DNA of 64,000 nt from Candidatus Leptofilum proximum (GCA_016710325.1 JADJXK010000002.1:5456001-5520000), one strand, 5' to 3'. Shown: positions 24,981 through 33,944, numbered from the stretch's first letter. Notes: generated by a model from the letters alone, not told the origin. Made by a program: numbers and translations.

Positions 24981-25017
24981 AAATATTTTGATATGTCTAA
25001 AAAAATATTTTAATATG
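24981..25017. promoter_or_regulatory. Paired AAATATTTT(G/A)ATATG sites upstream of dtxR-feoA gene
   Basis: Two 15-bp direct repeats, 14 of 15 bases identical, at 24981-24995 and 25003-25017, with starts 22 bp apart (about two helical turns). They lie immediately upstream of the ribosome site of the DtxR/FeoA gene and are plausible operator sites for it. Confidence 0.5.
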
Positions 25018-25080
25018 GTGTATTTTAATCAGAATGCGATGCATGTCAAGCAGAAATTGCCCGGTAGTGTTCCTGAAAAA

Positions 25081-25109
25081 GTAAAGACGTTGCAATACAA
25101 CGTCTCTAC
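25081..25109. repeat. GTAAAGACGTTG palindromic repeat
   Basis: A slightly diverged copy of the 29-bp palindrome at 11783-11811 (arms GTAAAGACGTTG and CAACGTCTCTAC). It lies between the P-type ATPase gene and the dtxR-feoA promoter, and is followed at 25131-25167 by AACAATTAACAATT and CCATTCACCATTCACCATT near-tandem units. Confidence 0.75.
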
Positions 25110-25164
25110 AAATTGTGAATTTGCTTCCGTTAACAATTAACAATTTACCATTCACCATTCACCA

Positions 25165-27552
25165 TTATTTCGGTTTGTAGCCCAGCATACGCAGGCCGTT
25201 GAGGGAGACCAGCACTGTGCCGCCTTCGTGGCCAACCACGGCGGCGGGCAGCGCCAGGCCAGAAAAGAAAATGGTGCCCAGCATCAGCAAAATCATGAAG
25301 ATAGCAAAGCCCAGATTTTGCAGCAGCGTTTGCCGCGTTTTGCGGCTGAGGCCAATGACGTAGGGCAGGTTCTTCAGATCGTCGGACATGAGGACGATGT
25401 CGGCCGTTTCCAGGGCTACGTCGGTACCGGCGGCGCCCATGGCAATGCCGATGTCGGCCGTAGCCAGGGCGGGGGCATCGTTGACGCCGTCGCCCACCAT
25501 GGCCACCGGACCGTACTGCTGGCGCACTTTTTTAACGGCCGTTACCTTGTCCTCTGGCAGCAAATCGGCAAAGTAGGCATCCACACCCACCTGTTGGGCG
25601 ATTTGCCGGGCTACCGCATCGTTGTCGCCGGTGAGCATGACGACGTGCTGCACGCCAACGGCGTGCAGGGCGCGCACCACGTCGGGTGCGTCGGGGCGAA
25701 TGACGTCCGCATAAGCCAGGATGCCCAGGAGAACGGCCGTACCCGCCGCATCATCCACCTCGGCCACCAGCACGCTGGTTTTGCCCTGCTTTTGCAGGCG
25801 ATCCAGCTCGGTCTCGGCGATGGCCAGGTTGGTGGGTTGGTAGCTGCGCAAGAAACGGCCGTTGCCAATGAGCAGGTGCCGTTCTGCCACGTGGGCAGCT
25901 ACACCCTGCCCGGTAGTGGCCTGAAAATCAACCGCGTCGGGCCAGCTAAGACCACGCGCCTGGGCCGTTTTTACCGTGGCCTGGGCCAGGGGATGTTCCG
26001 ATTTGGTCTCAACCGCCGCCGCCAGGGTCAGCAGTTCGTTTTCATCGATGGTCTCGTTGAGGCTGATGATGTCCGTTACCTGCGGTTCGCCCAGGGTGAG
26101 TGTGCCGGTTTTGTCGAAGGCCATCACCTTGATGGCCGCCGCATTTTCCACGTAGACGCCGCCCTTAAACAAGATGCCGCGCCGCGCCCCGTTGCCAATG
26201 GCCGACAGCACCGTGGCGGGCGTGCTGATGACGATGGCGCAGGGGGACGCGGCCACCATCACCGTCATGGCGCGGTAAAACGCCTGGCCAAACGCCTCTT
26301 GCCAGAACAGCACGGGCACGACGGCCACCAGCGCGGTCAGCACAATGACGCCCATGGCGTAATACTGCTCGGCGGTGTCGATGAAGCGCTGCGTTTCCGC
26401 TTTTTCGCTTTGCGCTTCTTCTACCATCTGGATGAGTTTGGCCAGGGTGGAATCTTTAGCCAGCCGGGTGACGCGAATTTCCAGGCTGCCGTTTTTGTTG
26501 ATGGTGCCAGCAAACACGGCGTCGCCAACGGTTTTGCTCACGGGCATGGATTCCCCGGTGATGGAGGATTGGTCGATGGAGGAACGGCCGTCTACCACCA
26601 CCCCGTCCAGCGGCAGCCGTTCACCCGGCTTGACCAAAATTCGGTCGCTCACGACCACTTTTTCGATGGGCAGCAGGTAAGTGTTGTCGCTCCGGCGCAC
26701 CAGCGCCTGGGCCGGGCGCAGCTCCATCAGCGCCTTGATGGCGTTGCGCGTACGGTCCATGGCGTAATCTTGCAGCACGTTGGAGAGCGAGAAGAGGAAG
26801 AGCAGCATGGCGCCTTCAAACGGCTCGCCAACGATGGCCGCGCCGACGGCAGCCAGAATCATGAGCAGATCGACGTCGATGGTGCGGTTGCGCAGGGATT
26901 CCAGCCCGCCCTGCAGGCCAAACACGCCGCCGGTAATGTAGGCGATGACAAACAGCACGGTGGCGGCCACGGCCGCTTCCTGCTGCTCGGCCACCAGCCC
27001 GCCAATCATGGTGACGAGGGTGATGGCGGTGAAGATGGGTTCGATACGGCCGTCCATCAACCAATCCCAGGCGCGCTTCAGGCCTGTGGCGGGAGCTGCG
27101 GGTTCGGGTTCCCGTGCGGTCACTTCTGCCGCCGAGGGGGCCACGGGCACACCCATCTTTTGCACATGCAGGGTAATCTCGTCTGGGGAAATAAGCTGGT
27201 TGTTGTAGGTGACGGAGAGTGCGCCGCCCATGAAGCTGGCGGTGGCCCGCTTTACGCCTGGCAGCTGCCCCAGCTGGCGCTCCAGCCCAATGGCACACGA
27301 TTCACAGGCGCGCCCACCCTGACGTCCCAGCCGCATAGTGCAGGTTTGCCACCGCTCCTGCAAAATCGGGCTGACCTGCTGCGCTACTTTTTCTACCGCA
27401 GGTTCAGACACTCGCGAGGGATCGTAGTCGATTTCGAGACGGCCGTCTTTAGGATGCAAACTGACCTGAACGATGCCTTCCTGGTTGCTAATAGCCTCAT
27501 TGATGAGATCCGCACAACTCTCTTCTGGCTCGGTTTGGGGGTTGTTACGCAT
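25165..27552 (-). CDS. P1B-4-type metal-exporting P-type ATPase
   Basis: A 795-residue heavy-metal ATPase. A divergent N-terminal HMA-like region has C83-E-S-C86. The actuator loop carries T332-G-E-S335, membrane helix 6 carries S436-P-C438, the phosphorylated Asp is D480 in DKTGT, the nucleotide domain has H520-P521, and the hinge GDGVND is at 687-692. The last helix holds H775-E-G-G-T779. SPC together with HEGGT marks the P1B-4 group, which exports Co2+, Fe2+ or Zn2+; in the context of a Feo locus, Fe2+ efflux is likely but inferred. ATG 27552. Its promoter contains paired GTTAAC palindromes. Confidence 0.9.
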   Translation of the reverse strand: MRNNPQTEPEESCADLINEAISNQEGIVQVSLHPKDGRLEIDYDPSRVSEPAVEKVAQQVSPILQERWQTCTMRLGRQGGRACESCAIGLERQLGQLPGVKRATASFMGGALSVTYNNQLISPDEITLHVQKMGVPVAPSAAEVTAREPEPAAPATGLKRAWDWLMDGRIEPIFTAITLVTMIGGLVAEQQEAAVAATVLFVIAYITGGVFGLQGGLESLRNRTIDVDLLMILAAVGAAIVGEPFEGAMLLFLFSLSNVLQDYAMDRTRNAIKALMELRPAQALVRRSDNTYLLPIEKVVVSDRILVKPGERLPLDGVVVDGRSSIDQSSITGESMPVSKTVGDAVFAGTINKNGSLEIRVTRLAKDSTLAKLIQMVEEAQSEKAETQRFIDTAEQYYAMGVIVLTALVAVVPVLFWQEAFGQAFYRAMTVMVAASPCAIVISTPATVLSAIGNGARRGILFKGGVYVENAAAIKVMAFDKTGTLTLGEPQVTDIISLNETIDENELLTLAAAVETKSEHPLAQATVKTAQARGLSWPDAVDFQATTGQGVAAHVAERHLLIGNGRFLRSYQPTNLAIAETELDRLQKQGKTSVLVAEVDDAAGTAVLLGILAYADVIRPDAPDVVRALHAVGVQHVVMLTGDNDAVARQIAQQVGVDAYFADLLPEDKVTAVKKVRQQYGPVAMVGDGVNDAPALATADIGIAMGAAGTDVALETADIVLMSDDLKNLPYVIGLSRKTRQTLLQNLGFAIFMILLMLGTIFFSGLALPAAVVGHEGGTVLVSLNGLRMLGYKPK

Positions 27553-28077
27553 TATTCCAATCCTTTTCCCATATTTTAGGCGCGGGCGTCCTTACTTGTC
27601 ATTGATTTCTGTACGGTTTTGGGATGACATAGAGCATCCTCCGGAGCCTGACCACTGCTTTGTTTAACGCAGGTTATAACAAAAGTTAACCCACGTGACA
27701 ATAAAAATTTAACCATAGTTAACTTTTACCTCACGAGCTATTTTTGCTTCAGAAAAGGGGATTGGGAACAGACTCCTTACAGGAAATTGCCTGGTGGGCT
27801 CGTTTAACGTTATGAGGGGCGGAAAACGGTGTTCGTTCGTCTCCGAAATGTGTTATGATGTGGACAAAGAATTTGTGCAAAGACCAAAAAGAATCATGAA
27901 TTAGGTTAAACGCACACTTGGCTTTTACTTAAGCAAACCACAGAGAACTGGCGCTTCGTTTTTCAAGCTATTTTCTGAGGTTTGCTTGGTCGCTGCGAGT
28001 GTGGTCATTAACTTGGCCAATCTTCACAAAACTTCGTCCATTAAGCCGTCTAGAAAATCAATAATCGAATTTGTTTA
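27553..28077. other. Intergenic region with metal-ATPase promoter
   Basis: A 525-bp gap between divergent genes. The left part holds the promoter and putative operator of the P-type ATPase. The right part is AT-rich with a TATGAT at about 27853, but I see no convincing -35 and no coding sequence. Confidence 0.5.
27673..27727 (-). promoter_or_regulatory. Promoter and putative operator of P1B-4 ATPase
   Basis: On the minus strand TTGTCA (complement at 27696-27701), a 17-bp spacer and TATAAC (complement at 27673-27678). Inverted AAAAGTTAAC arms at 27681-27690 and 27718-27727 flank the -35; one arm lies in the spacer, where a metal-responsive regulator could block RNA polymerase. Confidence 0.65.
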
Positions 28078-29385
28078 ATGACAATGAGTTTAGCTGACGC
28101 TCGTGCAATGGAGTACTCTAGCATGGTTCCCCATGAAAAGGTTGCCGTTTGCAAACCTGATGATGAGCGTGGAACATTGCAGTCTCTCTTTGCCAACGAT
28201 CAATACGATCAAATTTCCTGTTATGTTGAAGCCGAATACGCCCAGGCCCTAGGCAACGCCGAGGCCGAACGCGCGGCGATGTTAGCTGCCGCCAAGCAGC
28301 TTGTCGCCAGTTGTGCCGAGATGCAAAAGGAAATATCGTTTCATCAGCAGGCGTTTCACCATTCAAAAAGACGTCGGGAAAAGCTGAAGATCGAGCTCAA
28401 GAAGCTGCTGCAAATGGTGAACGTGGCACCAGAAACGGCCGTTCCCCCCACACAACCTTCCCTCTGGCAGCGCGTGAGCCGCCTGTGGCACCAGGGGCCC
28501 TTGCCCCTGCCCCAGCCCCCCGAACCAACTGACGCGGTGAAGGAGCAAACGGCCGCTGCGCCCCCCCTTCGCCAGCAGCCAGAAAGTCCGATACGGCCGC
28601 TTATCAACACACAATCTGCCTACCCCCAGCTTACTATCTATTGTTTGGGAACGTTTCGCGCCTACGAAGATGAACATCCTATTGAAGATTGGCCCAGCCG
28701 CAAAGGGAAAGCCATTTTCAAATATTTGCTGCTGCACCGCCAAAAGCGCATCACCAAAGAAGTGCTGATGGATCAGTTTTGGCCCGAGGCCACGGCTGAT
28801 GCCGCGCGGAATAATCTGAACGTGGCGATTTACGGCTTGCGGCAGGCGCTGCGCAATGGATACCCGGACTTCTCCCACGTTTTGTTTGAAGATGACTGCT
28901 ACTTTTTAAACCCGCAGATGGAAATTTGGGTAGATGTGGAGCAGTTTGAGGCGGTTTACAAAAAGGCGTGTGAGATGATGCAGCGGGGAGAAACGGCCGT
29001 TGCCATCCCAGATCTGCACGCGGCCGAGCTCCTGTACCAGGGAGAACTGCTGGCCGAAGATCGCTATGAAGATTGGCCCGCCGCGCGACGGCAGCAGCTG
29101 CAGCGACACTATTTGCAGCTGCTCACCCACATTTGTAACCACTACTTTGCAACGCAGCAATATGCCACCTGCATTACCTTTGCCAACAAGCTGCTGCGTG
29201 TGGAACCCTGCCACGAGGCCACGCATCGCCTGCTGATGCGGGCATACGCCCGGCAGCAGCAAGGCTACCTTGCCCTGCGCCAATACCATCAATGTGTAGA
29301 ACTGCTGGAAGAAGAGCTGGCAGTTCCCCCAGATCCAGCTACCACCCGGCTGTACGAAGCAATTCGCAGCCACGAACCCATTTAG
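28078..29385 (+). CDS. SARP/BTAD-family transcriptional regulator
   Basis: A 435-residue regulator. An N-terminal helical, coiled-coil region (about residues 40-112) and a Pro-rich linker are followed by an OmpR-like DNA-binding domain (about 182-280: IYCLGTFRAYEDE, WPSRKGKAIFKYLLLH, LMDQFWPEA) and a bacterial transcriptional activator domain of TPR helices (about 285-432: WVDVEQFEAVYKKA, YLQLLTHICNHYF, LLRVEPCHEATHRLLMRAY). This is the DNA-binding/BTAD core of AfsR-type activators, without the NB-ARC ATPase. No good ribosome site precedes the ATG pair at 28078. It heads the block of unusual genes to 31.1 kb and may control them. Confidence 0.85.
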   Translation: MTMSLADARAMEYSSMVPHEKVAVCKPDDERGTLQSLFANDQYDQISCYVEAEYAQALGNAEAERAAMLAAAKQLVASCAEMQKEISFHQQAFHHSKRRREKLKIELKKLLQMVNVAPETAVPPTQPSLWQRVSRLWHQGPLPLPQPPEPTDAVKEQTAAAPPLRQQPESPIRPLINTQSAYPQLTIYCLGTFRAYEDEHPIEDWPSRKGKAIFKYLLLHRQKRITKEVLMDQFWPEATADAARNNLNVAIYGLRQALRNGYPDFSHVLFEDDCYFLNPQMEIWVDVEQFEAVYKKACEMMQRGETAVAIPDLHAAELLYQGELLAEDRYEDWPAARRQQLQRHYLQLLTHICNHYFATQQYATCITFANKLLRVEPCHEATHRLLMRAYARQQQGYLALRQYHQCVELLEEELAVPPDPATTRLYEAIRSHEPI

Positions 29386-29593
29386 AAAGCCGATAACTTA
29401 CGCACAATCTGCCCAAATGGCCACTTAATTTAGAAAAAACTCAAATTAAGTGCTGATTTAGCACTGCTTAATTGGCGCATGTGATTATTGCGGCGTACTG
29501 CGAGCCAAATGAGTGGCTAACAGCCAACAAAGTCACCGGAGACTTGTCTAAGCGTATCGTTTTATCAATTTAGTTTGTAAAAGGAGAAATCTA

Positions 29594-30022
29594 ATGCCAT
29601 TTGAAACACCATTTCCAGCACCGCTCTATGATGTCACCATATCTGCCTCTGCGCATGAGCATGCAGGAGCGCCGCCGTCAACCATTATTCGTACAGATCA
29701 AAGCTGGGCAGTTAACGTCAGCTGGCAAACCACAGGTCTGACCACGGGGATGATTGCCGGTAATTGGCACCTGCACTGCTACCTGGAACGAATCGGCCCG
29801 GGAGCAGACTTAGATCTGGTTGATCCTGCCGACCACATTATTCCGTTGACGCCAGGCACCTCGCCCGTTAACTACTTTGTTCACTTCGACGTGCCTGCGG
29901 GCGCAGTTGCTGCGGGACTCTATCAGTTGGTGGTATCCATGACCTATCTGGAACCCACTGGGGCTCCGGGTCCTATGGCCGGGTTTGTTGAAGGCCCGAT
30001 GCTCCAGTTTTATACGCCTTAA
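29594..30022 (+). CDS. Unknown beta-rich protein sharing a domain with 30166-31134
   Basis: A 142-residue protein without signal peptide or TM helix, predicted to be mostly beta strand (Ig-like pattern of alternating strands and turns). I do not recognise the family. Its second half matches in layout the C-terminal part of the product at 30166-31134: both have a GADL motif, an xxGxxQL strand and a closing F(V/L)xGP segment. AGGAG lies 7 nt before the ATG. The gene ends at a terminator-like hairpin. It lies 208 bp after the SARP gene and in a region lacking the ACGGCCGT signature. Confidence 0.6.
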   Translation: MPFETPFPAPLYDVTISASAHEHAGAPPSTIIRTDQSWAVNVSWQTTGLTTGMIAGNWHLHCYLERIGPGADLDLVDPADHIIPLTPGTSPVNYFVHFDVPAGAVAAGLYQLVVSMTYLEPTGAPGPMAGFVEGPMLQFYTP

Positions 30023-30042
30023 GTAAATGCAGTGTTATCTGG

Positions 30043-30085
30043 ATCCCACTGGTTTTGGCCGTAGGTCAGGGCCAGTGGGATTTTG
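30043..30085 (+). terminator. Terminator-like hairpin between the two novel-domain genes
   Basis: Perfect 10-bp arms ATCCCACTGG and CCAGTGGGAT followed by TTTT. The next gene starts 81 nt further on, so it may have its own promoter or rely on read-through. Confidence 0.6.
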
Positions 30086-30165
30086 AGTGCAGCTCGAAAG
30101 CTTTTTCACAGCACACCCAAGATGAGGCGATGGAACCTGACCGTCGCAATAGAGAAGAGACGCTT

Positions 30166-31134
30166 ATGAACACGAATAAGGGCAATTATGATGATTTGAC
30201 AGTCATTAAATATATTGGTCCCAAGATGCAATCCTGGTTGAGAGAAAAGCTGCGAGTCCGTACCTATCAGGATCTAGCCGCTCTTTCAGTAAATCAGATC
30301 CAGTCTCAACTTAGCACCGATAAAAAGACTGTGGCCAGGAACAATATTGAAGAATGGATCAAACAAGCAAAGGAATTAGCCGTAGAAACCAGGGCGGAGG
30401 ATGAGGGAATCCTCTCAGCTGTGGAATCGGCCGATTTTGCTGAGGGTAGGCTCGGGCGACCAAAGAGGGCGAACGATTGGGAAGAGTATGCTTCCTTTGT
30501 CATCTACTTTGAAGCACGAGAAATCAATGGCGAACGGCAGAAGCGGATTAAGGTTTTCCACATTGAAGAGGACAAGAGTAAAGTATGGTCAGAATTGACG
30601 GCAGAAAACTTTCTTTGGATGCTTGATCAAGCCGGGGAAAGACCCACTTCAACCACATCGCAGCCATACCGGTCGGAGCAGCTAGAAATTGCGGAAGTAA
30701 AGCCAGAGCCAGACAAGCAGCCTGTTAAGGAAGCGAGAGTAGAAATCAAAGAGGTACGACTCTTTCAGCCACCAGAGGCTGAAAATCCTTTGGCTGTTGG
30801 TAACGGCAAATCTAAGCAGCCGAGGCTCAACGCTGGCGAACCATTTTCCTTGGAGGTCCTGTTTTCACTTGGTGGTGAGGCGGCGGAGTCGGTTGCTAAA
30901 CAGCACGCTAAATACAGCGTAAATGTCGTGGCCAAGGAAGCGCTCAGCAAAAGGGGCGCCGATTTAGCCAGCTCAGAGCCAAAAGCGTTTGTTGAGGGAA
31001 AACTTGACTATAGAGTCAGAATGCCTGAGGCAACTTTAGGACCTGGTGTCCATCAACTGTGGGCCATGGTTTCCGTTCAGGCCGCCAATGCTGTGCCTAA
31101 CTTTTTGCAAGGTCCATCGGTCAACGTTTTATGA
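30166..31134 (+). CDS. Helix-hairpin-helix protein with unrecognised C-terminal domain
   Basis: A 322-residue cytoplasmic-type protein. Residues 8-72 form a helix-hairpin-helix module (DDLTVIKYIGPKMQSWL, TYQDLAAL) of the DUF4332/HHH_5 type, which binds DNA or proteins. The middle (about 90-180) is charged, with FVIYFEAREINGERQKR and a Pro/Glu-rich linker. The C-terminal 135 residues (VEIKEVRLF, GADL, GPGVHQLW, FLQGP) look homologous to the whole protein encoded at 29594-30022. The ATG at 30166 is preferred because AGAAGAG precedes it and upstream translation lacks conserved features. Function unknown; probably works with its smaller neighbour. Confidence 0.6.
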   Translation: MNTNKGNYDDLTVIKYIGPKMQSWLREKLRVRTYQDLAALSVNQIQSQLSTDKKTVARNNIEEWIKQAKELAVETRAEDEGILSAVESADFAEGRLGRPKRANDWEEYASFVIYFEAREINGERQKRIKVFHIEEDKSKVWSELTAENFLWMLDQAGERPTSTTSQPYRSEQLEIAEVKPEPDKQPVKEARVEIKEVRLFQPPEAENPLAVGNGKSKQPRLNAGEPFSLEVLFSLGGEAAESVAKQHAKYSVNVVAKEALSKRGADLASSEPKAFVEGKLDYRVRMPEATLGPGVHQLWAMVSVQAANAVPNFLQGPSVNVL

Positions 31135-31239
31135 CCCTTTGAGCAGGTTAATGGTCGAGGCTGGCGCTTACCTCTCACGGACTCTTCCATGAGCTGGAAG
31201 GTCAGTCAATACAGTAGAATGAGTGGCCCAACATCGAGT

Positions 31240-31524
31240 TTAATCACCAAAATCAATGTCCTTTAGGGCATCTTCCAGCAAAGACTTAAGCTCGTCTGAG
31301 ACTATCTGACTTTGCGGTTGGGTACTTTCTGGGGTTGATAAAACCACGCCGCCCTTGCTGCCGTTATGGATAGCGTATTCGTCACCGGCATCCATAACAA
31401 CTTTTTTAAACTTGGGCCACCATTCTACGATCAAGTGACGGCCGCAAGTTGGGCAAACCCATTCTTCCGCACCAGATGTGTGTGTTACTTCTAATATCAT
31501 ATTGTGTTGTGTTTGATGATCCAT
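31240..31524 (-). CDS. Small zinc-ribbon protein
   Basis: A 94-residue protein with one CPTCGRH knuckle (residues about 24-30) after a short beta strand, then FKKVVMDAGDEYAIHNGSKGG and an acidic C-terminal tail. The single CxxC means that a full zinc site needs other ligands, for example His, or a dimer. GGAG lies 6 nt before the ATG at 31524. It is convergent with the HHH-protein gene. I recognise a resemblance to small conserved hypothetical proteins of Chloroflexota, without known function. Confidence 0.5.
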   Translation of the reverse strand: MDHQTQHNMILEVTHTSGAEEWVCPTCGRHLIVEWWPKFKKVVMDAGDEYAIHNGSKGGVVLSTPESTQPQSQIVSDELKSLLEDALKDIDFGD

Positions 31525-31865
31525 TACAGGCTCCTAATCTTTAGATGCAATGCTAATCAAAGTTATTCCCCCCATACCAGGTACAAATATAAACAAAATT
31601 TGAGAAGCAAATAATAGGAGGGTATGTCTAGGCTAACAGACCTAGTGATGAAGCAAATTTTTTTACGGTTGGCTCATAGGAGAATTTGCTTCAGTACCAG
31701 TGGTTCTGCTGCGATTCACTTCTCATCCTTCAACTGTAAAAACCTTGTGAATGCTGATCTATCTATCCTGATATAAGCCAGCGATACATATGAGGCACGT
31801 CCTTCGGCCTGTAACTTTGCAGCGCTATCGCAATTTTATGTAAAATTCAGAGTGGTAATGAACCC
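31525..31865. other. Intergenic region with inverted repeat
   Basis: A 341-bp AT-rich gap. It contains a hairpin with 10-bp arms GAAGCAAATT (31650-31659) and AATTTGCTTC (31683-31692). I see no gene in it. Confidence 0.5.
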
Positions 31866-32501
31866 TTAATTTGATAGCGAGTTTTCTTTATTCAAGCGAT
31901 TCTTGCGGTTCCTGTACAGGTTGGGGTCTACCACCTCGGCCATGGCCTGAACGTCCAGGCCGCCGCCCAAAAATTCGTTAATTTGGGCAATTTGGGGCAA
32001 GGGGTTGGCCAGCATATCGCTGTAGTGAATGTAGGTCACAGACACGTTTGGCTGGGCAGCCATCCAATCCATCACGCTGTTGAGGTGCTTTTCAAAAAGC
32101 GCGGCAATTTCTTCGTCGGAGGCAGCGTTGGGGTCTTCACCCCGGTTGACCAACATTTTCTTTTGCGAGGCCAGTATTTCTGACATGTTGCGCCGCATAA
32201 AAATGACTTTGTATTCGTGTTCGGCTGGCAAGTACTTGAGCAGCTGGGAAATCACTTTGACCGTTTTTCCCTGCGCGTCTGCCATCCAGGTGGTGTCACC
32301 TTTGTCCATTTGCTTGACGCGTTCAAACTCGAAATACCCTTTAGGGTTGTCGTCATCGGCCGTTCGAACTTTGTCGGTGAGTGGGGGAATGCCTCCGGCG
32401 TCGAGCATCTTCATCATCATGGACGTGCCGGAGCGAGGCAGGCCACTGACCACGGTAATTACTTTTTTGCTGCCAAACAACTTCTTGAAAATACCTTTCA
32501 T
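31866..32501 (-). CDS. Sulfotransferase family protein
   Basis: A 211-residue protein of the sulfotransferase/P-loop fold. The 5'-phosphosulfate loop is seen at residues 18-29 (VSGLPRSGTSMM), and KVIFMRRNMSEILASQ is the 3'-phosphate-binding segment with its Arg-Arg. Such enzymes move sulfate from PAPS to an acceptor; the acceptor is unknown. The protein is short, with little of the variable acceptor region. GGAAAAG precedes the ATG. It lies at the edge of the accessory block, upstream of which the McrC gene begins a new group. Confidence 0.75.
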   Translation of the reverse strand: MKGIFKKLFGSKKVITVVSGLPRSGTSMMMKMLDAGGIPPLTDKVRTADDDNPKGYFEFERVKQMDKGDTTWMADAQGKTVKVISQLLKYLPAEHEYKVIFMRRNMSEILASQKKMLVNRGEDPNAASDEEIAALFEKHLNSVMDWMAAQPNVSVTYIHYSDMLANPLPQIAQINEFLGGGLDVQAMAEVVDPNLYRNRKNRLNKENSLSN

Positions 32502-32627
32502 AAATCTTTTCCTTCATACATACCTAACGCCTTGCAGGTATCTTGTTTTAACGAATCTACTCCCGGCTCCCGGTGGATTCTTTATAGCCTCTCACACTTA
32601 AGGGCACACTTTCGCCACGGATCGGCA

Positions 32628-33920
32628 CTAATTTTCACGAATTTGATCAGTTGACATATTCGTCCCCAGTAGGTTCAGCCGTGTTTGGAGCTGGTGCAAA
32701 AAAGTTTCTCCGGCCTGGTCCAGCGGCTCGTCCAGGCCGAAGGTGAGCGTGTGCAGCTGCACATCACCAATTTGCACCTGCAGCGGCTGAGCCAGCGCCC
32801 GCGGGTAGATGAGCAGGGCTTGCTGGCAGCCCCTCGCCTTGGCATAGGTCACCACCTGGCTGATGTCGGCCGGGCTGGGCCGCTCGGGCGTTTTGTACTT
32901 GGTGTCTAGCACGGCGAGGGCACGGCCGTTCCCCTCATACAGCGTCAAATCAATCTGGAAGCGCAGCTCATCGTTGAGGCCAACGGTGGTGCTTTCTTGC
33001 GCTTTTATGTGATACGGCGCGGGCAGATGGGCCTGCAGCCAGTTGGCCACGCTGCGCTCGTACAGCTGGGCCATGTTGAGCAAAAAGGGCATGATGGCAT
33101 GGCTGCCTTCGTCTAGCAGCGGACCAGTGTTTTCTAAAAAGAAGCGGCACAGGGCATGCATCACGGCGTAATCCTGGTTGAGACGGCCGTAGCTGCGGTT
33201 CTGGCAGTCGTTGGCGGTAAACGGCCGCAGTGTCACCGCTGGCTGCAAGAGATGATACGCCTGGCGAACGGCCGTTTGCGTTGTCGGGCTGCACTGGCCG
33301 CTGCGAGCAATCTGGTGCAAGGTAAAGGCCAGGACCTGGTTGTCGGCCACGTCTGTGGTTTGGGCGTTGTAGCGGCAGGCGAGCTGGACCGTGGGGCTGG
33401 TAGCTGCCGGTTGGCGGGGCAGCAGCCGCCCACGTACATAGGGCAGTACGGCCGTTTCACTCAAATACGCCTGCTGCAAGCCCTGACGCACCCGCCGCAA
33501 GACACGCCGGGCCAGAATTTCGGCCAGCAGGTTGAAAAACGCGGGAATCGAGTCCAGCGTGGTCAGGCCATCGCCCAGGTGGGCCAGGCGCAAATCGTAA
33601 GCCGCTTCCCACAGCTGGAACAGCCGGGCAATAGGCAGCTTGGGCCGGATGTTGAGCTGCATCTGGTGTGGCAAAGAAAACTGCCCCACCCAACCCTGGG
33701 CGGTAAGTTCCCACTGGTGATCGGTTTTGGGCGAGGGGAAGGATACTTGCAGCCGCTTGCCGTTTTGGTCCAGCAGACGCCACAACCGCTCGCCCACGGC
33801 CTCTGGCAGGGCATGAGCGGGCAGGCGTATGGTTTCATATTCGCTGAGGGTGATGTGTTCAACGGCCGTTGCAGTTGGCAAGTGCAGATGTTCTCCTTTA
33901 ACGGGGATCGTAGCAGACAA
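32628..33920 (-). CDS. mcrC: McrC-family restriction subunit
   Basis: A 430-residue McrC-type protein, the nuclease subunit of modification-dependent restriction. An N-terminal beta-rich domain (about 1-95, ending LNIRPKLP) is followed by helices (YVRGRLLPRQ, NQVLAFTLHQI, YGRLNQDYAVMHALCRFFL) and a PD-(D/E)xK nuclease core: E289 in YERSV, D324 in FQIDLTLY, D339 and K341 in VLDTKYK. The likely start is TTG 33920, since no ATG precedes the conserved region. It lies 24 nt after a sensor-kinase gene, an odd partner. The matching McrB ATPase is 12.6 kb away at 46479-48131 on the same strand. Confidence 0.88.
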   Translation of the reverse strand: MSATIPVKGEHLHLPTATAVEHITLSEYETIRLPAHALPEAVGERLWRLLDQNGKRLQVSFPSPKTDHQWELTAQGWVGQFSLPHQMQLNIRPKLPIARLFQLWEAAYDLRLAHLGDGLTTLDSIPAFFNLLAEILARRVLRRVRQGLQQAYLSETAVLPYVRGRLLPRQPAATSPTVQLACRYNAQTTDVADNQVLAFTLHQIARSGQCSPTTQTAVRQAYHLLQPAVTLRPFTANDCQNRSYGRLNQDYAVMHALCRFFLENTGPLLDEGSHAIMPFLLNMAQLYERSVANWLQAHLPAPYHIKAQESTTVGLNDELRFQIDLTLYEGNGRALAVLDTKYKTPERPSPADISQVVTYAKARGCQQALLIYPRALAQPLQVQIGDVQLHTLTFGLDEPLDQAGETFLHQLQTRLNLLGTNMSTDQIREN

Positions 33921-33944
33921 TGTTGGGGATGCAACTCCTGGGGG

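Noticed and set aside
25228..27579. 783-codon rightward reading frame opposite the P-type ATPase
   Set aside because: His/Gln/Gly-rich translation typical of antisense to a GC-rich gene; the ATPase has all motifs on the other strand.
28078..32501. A complete known defence island
   Set aside because: No recognised defence genes are in this block; only the distant McrBC parts are, so calling it a defence island would be speculative.
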